A stretch of DNA of 64,000 bases from Mycolicibacterium sp. CR10 (GTDB taxonomy: Bacteria; Actinomycetota; Actinomycetes; Mycobacteriales; Mycobacteriaceae), in the NCBI RefSeq assembly GCF_005222675.1, contig NZ_STGE01000004.1:1-64000 (forward strand), given 5' to 3'. Positions 56,757 to 64,000 of this stretch are shown in pieces (within the stretch, counting starts at the first letter, position 1; every line of letters begins with the position of its first letter). Under the pieces are notes generated by a model. That model ran no database searches. It worked only from the letters and a program-made list of their open reading frames with translations, and was not told the DNA's origin. The translations under genes were made by a program, and so were the position numbers.

Positions 56757-58486
56757 GACTGGCCCGCACTGACCGACTGGGAATCCGCGAACTCCCGGTA
56801 CTCGCCGCAGGTGCGCAGCAGCTGTTCGTGAGTGCCTGCGCCGACGACCCGGCCGTCGTCGATGACGACGATCTGGTCGGCCTCGGCGACGGTCGAAATG
56901 CGCTGCGACACAATCACCACGGTGGCGTTGGCGGAGACATCGCGCAGGGCCGCGCGAACGCGTGCGTCGGTGTGCACGTCGAGCGCGGAGAACGCGTCGT
57001 CGAAGAGATAGATCGCGGGACGCCTGATGACGGCGCGGGCGATGGCAAGGCGCTGCCGCTGTCCACCGGAGAAGTTCATGCCCGCCTGCGCCACCTGCAT
57101 CTGGAGGCCGTCGGGGTGGGCGGCGACGAAGTCGTCGGCCGCGGCCACCCGTAGTGCGTCCCACATCTCCTCTTCGCCTGCATCGGATTTCCCATAGCGC
57201 AGGTTGTCGGCGACGGTGCCCGAGAACAGGTAACCGCGCTGAGGAACCAGCCCGATCGCCGCCCAGAGTCTCTCGATGTCGAAGTCGCGCACATCGATTC
57301 CGTCCACGCTCACCGAACCGCCGGTCACGTCGTACATCCGGCAGATCAGCGACAGCAGCGTGGACTTGCCCGACCCCGTGGAGCCGACGATCGCGGTGGT
57401 GCTGCCGGGCAGCGCCGTCAGCGAGACGTCCTCGAAGACCGGACGGTCGGCTCCTTCATAGCTGAATGTCGCTGATTCCAGCCGGATCTCGCCCGCGATC
57501 GAGTGGGGCCTGGCGGCCCCGGCGCTGCTGGTGATCGCCGGCTCGGTGTCGAGCACCTCGGTGATCCGCTCCGCGCACACCGACGCCCGCGGGATGATCA
57601 CCAGGATGAACGTCGCCATCAGCACCGCGAGCAGGATCTGCATGAAGTAGGACAGGAACGCGATCAGCGAGCCGACCTGCATCTCGCCGGCGTCGATACG
57701 CACTCCGCCGAACCAGATCAACGCCACGCTGGACACGTTGATCACCAGAGTGGTCACCGGCAGCATCAGCGCCTGCCAGCGTCCGGCCTCCAGCGCGGTG
57801 TCCGAGAGGGCACGGTTGGTCTCGGCGAAACGGGTGCGTTCGAACGGCTCCCGCGCGAACGCGCGCACCACCCGCAGGCCGGTGAGCTGCTCGCGCATCA
57901 CCCGGTTGATCCCGTCGATCTGGCGTTGCAGTCGCCGGAAGATGGGCAGCAGGTGCGACACGATCCAGTAATTGGTGACCGCGAGCAGCGGCACGCTGAC
58001 GAGCAGCAGCCACGACAGGCCCGCGTCCTGGTGGATGGCCATGAAGATGCCGCCCACGCACATGATGGGGGCGGTGATTAGCATCGTGCAGGTGAGTTGC
58101 ACCAACAACTGGATCTGTTGGACGTCGTTGGTGGTCCGCGTCAGCAGCGACGGTGCGCCGAATCGCGCGGTCTCCTCGGCGGAGAAGCCGGTGACATGGT
58201 GGAAGATCACCGAGCGCAGATCCCGGCCGACGCTCATGCTGGCCCGCGATCCGAAATACACCGCCCCGATCGCGCACACCACCTGTAGTGCGGTGACTGC
58301 CAGCATCACCGCGCCCAGTTCGACGATGCGACCCAGGTCACCCTGTGCGACGCCATCATCGATGATCGCGGCGTTGACCGTCGGCAGGTACAGCGTCGCC
58401 AACGAGCTGATGACCTGGAGCGCAGCAACCACCGCGAGCAGCGGCCGGTACGGCCGCACGTGCTTTCGGAGCAGCCCCCAGAGCAT
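56753..58486 (-). CDS. ABC exporter subunit A (TM and ATPase), Rv1273c-like
   Basis: 577-aa half-transporter. Six helices (about 15-310) and an NBD with Walker A GSTGSGKS at 368-375 and a canonical signature FSGGQ at 472-476. The catalytic Glu after Walker B is Asp497 (LFDD), and the H-loop residue is Gln528 (VSQRIS) instead of His, so its own ATP site cannot be fully active. ATG 58486 fits homologue starts. First gene of the pair. Confidence 0.92.
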   Translation of the reverse strand: MLWGLLRKHVRPYRPLLAVVAALQVISSLATLYLPTVNAAIIDDGVAQGDLGRIVELGAVMLAVTALQVVCAIGAVYFGSRASMSVGRDLRSVIFHHVTGFSAEETARFGAPSLLTRTTNDVQQIQLLVQLTCTMLITAPIMCVGGIFMAIHQDAGLSWLLLVSVPLLAVTNYWIVSHLLPIFRRLQRQIDGINRVMREQLTGLRVVRAFAREPFERTRFAETNRALSDTALEAGRWQALMLPVTTLVINVSSVALIWFGGVRIDAGEMQVGSLIAFLSYFMQILLAVLMATFILVIIPRASVCAERITEVLDTEPAITSSAGAARPHSIAGEIRLESATFSYEGADRPVFEDVSLTALPGSTTAIVGSTGSGKSTLLSLICRMYDVTGGSVSVDGIDVRDFDIERLWAAIGLVPQRGYLFSGTVADNLRYGKSDAGEEEMWDALRVAAADDFVAAHPDGLQMQVAQAGMNFSGGQRQRLAIARAVIRRPAIYLFDDAFSALDVHTDARVRAALRDVSANATVVIVSQRISTVAEADQIVVIDDGRVVGAGTHEQLLRTCGEYREFADSQSVSAGQS

Positions 58487-58600
58487 CCCGCTACTGTCGC
58501 ATACCCGACGGCTGTGACCCGTGTTCGGCTGCCCCACCTGAGAATTCCCTAAATAAGCTGGTCAATCGGCATGTCGGTGGTTCCCTCTGTGGGCTGCCGC

Positions 58601-58606
58601 TACAGT
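58601..58606 (+). promoter_or_regulatory. Probable -10 element for lprB
   Basis: TACAGT fits TANNNT and ends 7 nt before GTG 58614, the spacing of leaderless mycobacterial promoters. There is no ribosome site for that GTG. It supports 58614 as the start rather than GTG 58605, which would lie inside the promoter. Confidence 0.45.
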
Positions 58607-58613
58607 GCATGGC

Positions 58614-59165
58614 GTGACACCCAGCAAGTCGGCGAAGGCGCTGGCAGTGGCGGCTGCCGCCGTCCTCCCAGTTCTTGCGGCGTGCTCCAGTTCGGAGCCC
58701 ACTTCTCCCGAGGTGCCCTCGACGGAGGCGCCCGCGCAGGACATCACGCACGGTCCGTTCTTCCCGCAGTGCGGGGGGATCAGCGACGAGGAGATGATCA
58801 AGCAGACGCGGGTGCCCGGGCTGGTCAACACCGCCGCGACATCGGTGGGATGCCAGTGGCTTGCCGGCGGCAGCATCCTGGGTCCGCACTTCTCCTTCAC
58901 GTGGTTCCGCGGCAGCCCCATCGGGCGTGAGCGCAAGACCGAGGAGCTGTCGCGCACCAGTGTCGAGGACATCAACATCGAAGGACACGACGGCTTCATC
59001 GCGCTGAACGAGGATCCGACGATGGGTGTGAACCTGTGCGAGATCGGCATCCAGTTCGACGACGACTTCATCGAATGGTCGATCAGCTTCTCGCAGCAGC
59101 CGTTCCCCGACGCGTGCGACGTCGCCAAGGAGCTCACCCGTCAGTCGATCGTGAACTCCAAATGA
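58614..59165 (+). CDS. lprB: LprB lipoprotein (DUF3558)
   Basis: 183-aa lipoprotein, Rv1274-like. The signal peptide ends in a lipobox-like LAAC near residue 23. The mature part (DUF3558) has four Cys (FPQCGG, SVGCQW, NLCEIG, DACDVA), likely two disulfides. GTG 58614 gives a length matching M. tuberculosis lprB. Its stop overlaps lprC's ATG (ATGA). Function unknown. Confidence 0.88.
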   Translation: MTPSKSAKALAVAAAAVLPVLAACSSSEPTSPEVPSTEAPAQDITHGPFFPQCGGISDEEMIKQTRVPGLVNTAATSVGCQWLAGGSILGPHFSFTWFRGSPIGRERKTEELSRTSVEDINIEGHDGFIALNEDPTMGVNLCEIGIQFDDDFIEWSISFSQQPFPDACDVAKELTRQSIVNSK

Positions 59166-59713
59166 GCGCCCGCCACCGTGCACTCGGGGCCGCCGCCGCA
59201 GCCATGGCCGGTCTCGTCGTGCTGTCCGGTTGTACGCAGACCGTCGAGGGCACCGCAGCCAAGTCGGGCACCGGCACCGTGCCCCGCAACAACGACTCGC
59301 AACGTCAGTACCCGAACCTGTTGAAGGAATGCGAGGTGCTGACCGAGGACATCCTCGCCGAGACGGTCGGCGCTGACCCTCTGGACATCCAGAGCACGTT
59401 CGTCGGCGCGGTCTGCCGGTGGCAGGCGGCCAATCCCGCTGGCCTCGTCGACATCACCCGCTTCTGGTTCGAGCAGGGCGCCCTGGACAACGAGCGCAAG
59501 ACCGCCGAGCAGTTGGAGTACCAGATCGAGGATCGGTCGATCGCCGGTATTCAGTCGATCGTGATGCGGCCCAACGATCCCAACGGGGCGTGCGGTGTCG
59601 CCAGCGACGCTGCCGGTGTCGTGGGCTGGTGGGTCAACCCCCAGTCGCCCGGCATCGACGCCTGCGGGATGGCGATCAAGCTGATGGAGCTGACCCTGGC
59701 GACCCGCGCCTAG
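59162..59713 (+). CDS. lprC: LprC lipoprotein (DUF3558)
   Basis: 183-aa paralogue of LprB, Rv1275-like. The lipobox is LSGC at about residue 24; Cys in KECEV, AVCRW, GACGV and DACGM repeat the DUF3558 pattern. The pair arose by tandem duplication and is translationally coupled. Anchored to the outer face of the inner membrane; function unknown. Confidence 0.9.
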   Translation: MSARHRALGAAAAAMAGLVVLSGCTQTVEGTAAKSGTGTVPRNNDSQRQYPNLLKECEVLTEDILAETVGADPLDIQSTFVGAVCRWQAANPAGLVDITRFWFEQGALDNERKTAEQLEYQIEDRSIAGIQSIVMRPNDPNGACGVASDAAGVVGWWVNPQSPGIDACGMAIKLMELTLATRA

Positions 59714-59724
59714 CGCCACCCGCG

Positions 59725-60252
59725 CTACCGCGCGATGTGGAACGCGAACAGCTCGGCAGTGCCCAGCGCCAGCTGATCCCACGGCCCGGCAGTGCGCAGC
59801 ATCGCGATCGATGACGTGGGAAACTTCGCCGAGATCTCCTGAGCGACAGGACCATCGCCGGTCTCGCCGTTCGCAAGGCCGAGTGCGAGCCCTGACATCA
59901 CCGGCTCATGTCCGACGACGAGCAGGGTGGAGATGTCCCCATGGCCGCCGATTTCCTCGGCGAACCGCGATCGCACGCTGTTGATCTCGTCGACGACGAT
60001 GCCAGGGGTCGAGTCGTAGAGGCGATCCACGTACTGCACCGGCGCGGTGATACCGGTGCGCTCCAGCGTCTGTCGGGTGCGGGTCGCCGTCGAGCACAGC
60101 ACCGCGTCGACGTCTCCCACATTGGCCCTGATCCAGTCACCCGCCAGGGCGGCCTCCCGGATACCCCGGTCCGCCAGCGGGCGCTCGTGGTCGGCGACCC
60201 CCGACGGATAGTCCGATTTGGCGTGGCGGAGCAACAGCAGAGTGCGGGTCAT
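59725..60252 (-). CDS. sixA: SixA-type phosphohistidine phosphatase
   Basis: 175-aa histidine-phosphatase-superfamily protein, Rv1276c-like. The catalytic RHAKSD (RHG-type) motif is at residues 9-14, and VVGHEPV near 113 supplies the second His. SixA removes phosphate from His-phosphorylated proteins, but the substrate here is unknown. ATG 60252 starts the conserved strand MTRTLLLLRH. Confidence 0.9.
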   Translation of the reverse strand: MTRTLLLLRHAKSDYPSGVADHERPLADRGIREAALAGDWIRANVGDVDAVLCSTATRTRQTLERTGITAPVQYVDRLYDSTPGIVVDEINSVRSRFAEEIGGHGDISTLLVVGHEPVMSGLALGLANGETGDGPVAQEISAKFPTSSIAMLRTAGPWDQLALGTAELFAFHIAR

Positions 60253-60355
60253 TGGGATAACGGTAGGGCATGCCGGTGCGCATCCCTGATGTTGTCGGGG
60301 GCTCGCCCTACACTCGCGTTGCCTGGATGGACAACTGACGGAAGGACGGGTTGAG

Positions 60356-61504
60356 ATGCGGTTTCTGCACACTGCCGACTGGCAACTCGGCATGACCCGT
60401 CATTACCTCAACGGGGAAGCGCAGCCCCGGTATTCGGCTGCCCGACGGGACGTCGTGACGGCGCTCGGCCCAATCGCCCGCGAGGTCGGCGCCAAATTCG
60501 TGGTGGTCGCCGGCGACGTGTTCGAGCACAACCAGCTCGCCCCGCGCGACGTCAGCCTGTCTCTGGAGGCGATGCGCGGCATCGGGGCGCCGGTGTACCT
60601 GCTTCCCGGCAACCACGACCCGCTGGACGCATCGTCGGTCTACTCGAGCGCGCTGTTCACCGCCGAGCGGCCGGACAACGTGATCGTGCTGGACCGTCCC
60701 GGCGTGCACGAGGTGCGCCCTGGTCTTCAGCTCGTCGCCGCACCCTGGTACTCCAAGGCGCCCACCACCGACCTCGTCGCGCAGGTGCTCGAGTCCCTTC
60801 CCGCCGATGGGGTCACCCGCATTGTCGTCGGCCACGGCGCGGTGGACATCCTCGTTCCCGACAAGGACCGGGCATCGTTGATCCGGCTCGCGGCGCTCGA
60901 GGCCGCCATCGCCCGCGGCGCGGTTCACTATGTCGGGTTGGGGGACAAGCACTCCCGGATGAGCGTCGGCTCGACGGGCAGGATCTGGTACTCCGGTTCG
61001 CCGGAGGTGACGAACTACGACGATATCGAACCCGACCCCGGGCAGGTGCTCGTCGTCGACGTCGACGAGACCGATCCGGCGCGGGCCGTGCAGGTCGACG
61101 CCCGCCGGGTCGGCGTCTGGCGGTTCGTCTCGCTGCGCCATTCGGTGGACAACGGCCGTGACATCGCCGACCTCGACATCAATCTGGACCTGATGCCCGA
61201 CAAGGAGCGCACCGTGATCCGGCTGGGGCTCACCGGGTCGCTGACGGTCACCGACAGGGCGGCGCTGGATGCCTGCCTGGACCGGTACGCGCGCTTGTTC
61301 GCCGCGCTGATCCCGTGGGACAAGCAGACCGATATCGCTGTGATGCCCGCCGATGGTGAGTTCGACGACCTCGGCATCGGTGGGTTCGCGGCCGCCGCCG
61401 TCGAGGAGTTGGTGGCCACCGCTCGCTCCACCGGCGAGGACGCCGACGACGCCCGGGCGGCGCTGGCTCTGCTGCTGCGTCTGCATGACGGGGGTGCCGC
61501 GTGA
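60356..61504 (+). CDS. SbcD/Mre11-like metallophosphoesterase (Rv1277 type)
   Basis: 382-aa calcineurin-like nuclease. Motif I reads TADWQLG, with Gln where SbcD has His. GDVFEHNQ (about 57-64) and GNHD (near 84) are motifs II and III; a distal GH motif (VVGHGA) follows. Expected to be a DNA exo/endonuclease working with the next gene, whose GTG overlaps its stop by 4 nt. ATG at 60356 has an upstream GGACGGG region as a weak ribosome site. Confidence 0.9.
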   Translation: MRFLHTADWQLGMTRHYLNGEAQPRYSAARRDVVTALGPIAREVGAKFVVVAGDVFEHNQLAPRDVSLSLEAMRGIGAPVYLLPGNHDPLDASSVYSSALFTAERPDNVIVLDRPGVHEVRPGLQLVAAPWYSKAPTTDLVAQVLESLPADGVTRIVVGHGAVDILVPDKDRASLIRLAALEAAIARGAVHYVGLGDKHSRMSVGSTGRIWYSGSPEVTNYDDIEPDPGQVLVVDVDETDPARAVQVDARRVGVWRFVSLRHSVDNGRDIADLDINLDLMPDKERTVIRLGLTGSLTVTDRAALDACLDRYARLFAALIPWDKQTDIAVMPADGEFDDLGIGGFAAAAVEELVATARSTGEDADDARAALALLLRLHDGGAA

Positions 61505-64000
61505 AACTGCACCGCCTCACCCTCACGAACTATCGCGGTATCACCCACCGCGACATCGAATTCCCCGACCACGGCGTCGTCATCGTCAGCGGGGCCAACG
61601 AGATCGGCAAGACCTCGATGCTCGAGGCGCTCGACCTGTTGCTGGAGGCAAAGGACCGTTCGACCAAAAAGGAAGTCAAACAGGTCAAGCCCACCCACGC
61701 CGACGTCGGCGCCGAGGTGATCGCTGAGATCTCCACCGGCCCTTACCGTTTCGTCTACCGGAAGCGGTTCCACAAGCGCGCAGAGACAGAGTTGACAATG
61801 CTGGCGCCGCGCCGCGAGCAGCTCACCGGCGACGAGGCGCACGAGAGGGTACGTGCCATGCTCGCCGAGACCGTCGACATGGATTTGTGGCAGGCGCAGC
61901 GGGTGTTGCAGTCGGCGTCGACGTCGGCGGCGGATCTGTCGGGATCCGATGCGCTGTCCCGCGCGCTCGACGTGGTGGCCGGCGCCGTTGGCGACGCCGC
62001 CGCCGCCGGTGCCGTGGACACGCTGCTGATCGATCGGATCGATGAGGAGTACCGGCGCTACTTCACCTCGACCGGACGCCCGACCGGTGAGTGGGCGGCT
62101 GCGGGCGCCAGGCTGCGGGCGGCAGACGAGGATGTCGCCGCCTGCGCGGCGGCAATCGCGCAGGTAGATGAGGCGGTTCGCAAGCACGCGGCGTTGACCG
62201 GCGAGCTCGCAGAGCTGACGATCGAGACCGCTGCCGCGGCCGAGCGACTCACGGCGGCCCAGGCGGACGCCGGAGCCGTCGCGAGGCTCAGCGGTGAGCT
62301 GCACCAGGCCACCGTTGTCGCGGCCGCGGCGAAGTCGACGTACACCGCGTCGCTGGCCGCGCTCACCGAGCGGCGGCGCGCCCGGGCCGACGTCGATCAA
62401 CGGACAGCCGCGATCGACGTTCTGCAGGCCGTAGCCGACGAAGCCGCCGAGGACCTGGCCACCAGTTCCGAGGTGCAGGCAGCCGCCGACGAGGCGGCGG
62501 TGCAGGCGCGGTCGGCGCTCGAAATCAGTCAGGCTCGCGTCGACGCCGTGCGCAGCACCGTGCAGCGGCTGTCCGACCGCGACGAGGCCGACCGCCTCAT
62601 GGGTCGGATCAGGACGATCGAGGCCCAGCAACGCGAACTCGATTCCGTGCTGCGCGACCTCGCGCCGATCAAGCTCACCCCGCAGCTGATGCAGACCATC
62701 GAGAGCACCGCGGGCGCCGTCGACCGGGCCAGTGCCGCCGTCGAGCAGGCCTCGGCCCACATCGAGCTGCTCGCCGCGACAGATCTCGAGGTAATGGTCG
62801 GCGGTGACACCGTGGCGCTTCGAGCAGGGGACACGTGGTCGTCGGCGGTCAGTGGCCCGGCGGGGGTAGACGTCGCCGGTGTGCTGTCGATGCGGGTGAC
62901 GCCGGGCGCTAAAGCCGCCACCACTCAGGCGGCGCTTGACGCAGCCCAGGCGGCGTTGACGGCTGCCCTCCGGGAATCCGCTGTCGCCGACGTCGCCGCC
63001 GCGCGGCTGCTCGATGAGCGCCGCCGCGGTCTGGTCGCCGCGCGCGATCGGCTTCGGAGCGTCCTCGGAGTCCTGACCGCAGACGACAGCGTCGGGGACC
63101 TGCGGTCGCGGCTGTCCACCCTGCAGGCCGGGATGCCCGCCGACGACGGTCTCTGGGATGCCGCCGCGGGAGGACCGCACGAACCCGCCGCGATGCGCGC
63201 CGAACTCGATGCCGCCACGACGGCGCATCAGCAGGCCGTTCGGGACGCCGAGACTCACCGCAAGGTCGCCGAGGAGGCGGCCAAGCTGCTCGCCGAGCGT
63301 GGCATGACGGCGGCCCGCGCCAAGGAGAAGCTCCAGGCCGCGCAGGCTGAGTGGGGCGTCGCGACGCAGCGCCTCGCCGAGCAGCGCGAGGCGGTCGGTG
63401 ACGACGAGATGGCCGTCAAGGCCGAGGCCGACGCCGAGGTGGCGGCCAAGGCTCAGGCACGGGTCACCGGACTCGCCGACGAGCTCGCCCGCCATCGCCC
63501 CGACGCGGTCGCCGCCGCCCTGGAGATTGCCGAGCGGGGCGCCGCCACCGTCCGGGTGCGCCACGAGCAGGCCACCGAGGCTCTGCGAGAGGTCGCCACG
63601 CAACTCAAGGTGTACGGCACCGAGGGACGTAAGGGCAGGCTGGATGCCGCCGAGACGGAGCGTGAGCGCGCCGAAGGCGAGTATCGGCGGGTGCAGGGTC
63701 GTGCCCGGGCCGCCCAGTTGCTCAGGACCGTGATGGGACGGCATCGTGACGCCATGCGTCTGCGCTACGTCGACCCGTTCCGAAGTGAGGTGGAACGGTT
63801 GGGCCGCATCGTCTTCGGTGAGAGCTTCGAGGTGGACGTCGACAGCGAGTTACGCATCGGACACCGCACGCTGTCGGGGCGCACGGTGCCCTACGAGTCG
63901 CTGTCCGGGGGAGCCAAGGAGCAGTTGGGCATCGTGGCCCGACTGGCCGGCGCCACCCTGGTCGCCAAGGAGGACAGCGTGCCGGTGGTGATCGACGACG
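61501..64000 (+). CDS. SbcC/Rad50-like ATPase (Rv1278 type), cut by window end
   Basis: Partial: 833 codons, open at the right edge. Walker A is SGANEIGKTS (about 30-39). Long Ala/Glu/Arg-rich coiled coils follow (about 185-420 and 470-740), separated by a beta-rich segment (about 425-470). Near the end the ABC signature LSGGAKEQ (about 801-808) and Walker B VPVVIDD are visible. No CxxC zinc hook is present. The GTG start overlaps the nuclease gene. About 40 residues are likely missing, judging by the M. tuberculosis length. Confidence 0.9.
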   Translation, partial: MKLHRLTLTNYRGITHRDIEFPDHGVVIVSGANEIGKTSMLEALDLLLEAKDRSTKKEVKQVKPTHADVGAEVIAEISTGPYRFVYRKRFHKRAETELTMLAPRREQLTGDEAHERVRAMLAETVDMDLWQAQRVLQSASTSAADLSGSDALSRALDVVAGAVGDAAAAGAVDTLLIDRIDEEYRRYFTSTGRPTGEWAAAGARLRAADEDVAACAAAIAQVDEAVRKHAALTGELAELTIETAAAAERLTAAQADAGAVARLSGELHQATVVAAAAKSTYTASLAALTERRRARADVDQRTAAIDVLQAVADEAAEDLATSSEVQAAADEAAVQARSALEISQARVDAVRSTVQRLSDRDEADRLMGRIRTIEAQQRELDSVLRDLAPIKLTPQLMQTIESTAGAVDRASAAVEQASAHIELLAATDLEVMVGGDTVALRAGDTWSSAVSGPAGVDVAGVLSMRVTPGAKAATTQAALDAAQAALTAALRESAVADVAAARLLDERRRGLVAARDRLRSVLGVLTADDSVGDLRSRLSTLQAGMPADDGLWDAAAGGPHEPAAMRAELDAATTAHQQAVRDAETHRKVAEEAAKLLAERGMTAARAKEKLQAAQAEWGVATQRLAEQREAVGDDEMAVKAEADAEVAAKAQARVTGLADELARHRPDAVAAALEIAERGAATVRVRHEQATEALREVATQLKVYGTEGRKGRLDAAETERERAEGEYRRVQGRARAAQLLRTVMGRHRDAMRLRYVDPFRSEVERLGRIVFGESFEVDVDSELRIGHRTLSGRTVPYESLSGGAKEQLGIVARLAGATLVAKEDSVPVVIDD

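Overview
The window is chromosomal DNA from an actinobacterium, almost certainly an environmental, fast-growing Mycobacterium (Mycolicibacterium). The evidence is high GC, frequent GTG starts, many proteins of mycobacterial type (Kgd, LprB/LprC, LpqZ, PknH-like lipoprotein, DUF732, CYP130, Rv1264-type cyclase), and a gene order that follows the M. tuberculosis block from Rv1229c to Rv1278. Orthology was recognised from memory of family sequences and gene order; no search was run.

Layout. 0-11.4 kb: mrp, a secreted lytic transglycosylase, a DUF1003/MgtE-sensor pair, a malyl-CoA-lyase-like enzyme, two DUF4190 paralogues, a GSP17M-like protein, a SUFU-domain protein, corA, malic enzyme and lpqZ. 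The trehalose importer lpqY-sugABC, which sits here in M. tuberculosis, is absent. 11.4-19.3 kb: three tandem short-chain dehydrogenases, a DUF732 protein, the 2-oxoglutarate dehydrogenase/carboligase kgd, and an Rv1249c-like membrane protein. 19.4-33.4 kb: two MFS exporters, a flavoprotein, a GlcD-type oxidase, a three-domain nuclease/helicase, lprE, deaD, an acyltransferase and a siderophore-interacting protein with an upstream IdeR-like iron box.

33.4-46.8 kb: TetR regulator and cyp130, a second GlcD-type oxidase beside a lactate permease, Tap-like efflux, a PknH-like lipoprotein, udgB, a luciferase-like monooxygenase, Rv1261c/Rv1262c-like genes, a VOC/AraC/family-6 glycosylase group, and the pH-regulated cyclase orthologue. 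46.9-50.2 kb: a copper module (P-type ATPase, 53-aa membrane peptide, CopZ-like chaperone, divergent DUF305 lipoprotein) around a CsoR/RicR-type palindrome. 50.3-64 kb: dtd, an AIM24 protein, two small unknowns, a molybdopterin oxidoreductase, a heterodimeric ABC exporter, lprB-lprC, sixA, and an SbcD/SbcC-like pair cut by the window end.

The least expected non-coding signal is two families of intergenic hairpins placed directly behind gene 3' ends. Family A (about 62-65 nt, roughly 20-bp arms and 21-23 nt loop) has clear copies at 8052, 29013 and 52539 and a decayed copy at 64; one copy differs from the others by paired, compensatory changes. Family B (46 nt) occurs at 18493 and 54782. They may act as sequence-conserved terminators or be REP/MITE-like repeats. 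No tRNA, rRNA, CRISPR array, insertion sequence, prophage or origin was seen. No stretch over about 300 bases lacks a gene; the longest gap is 18293-18555.
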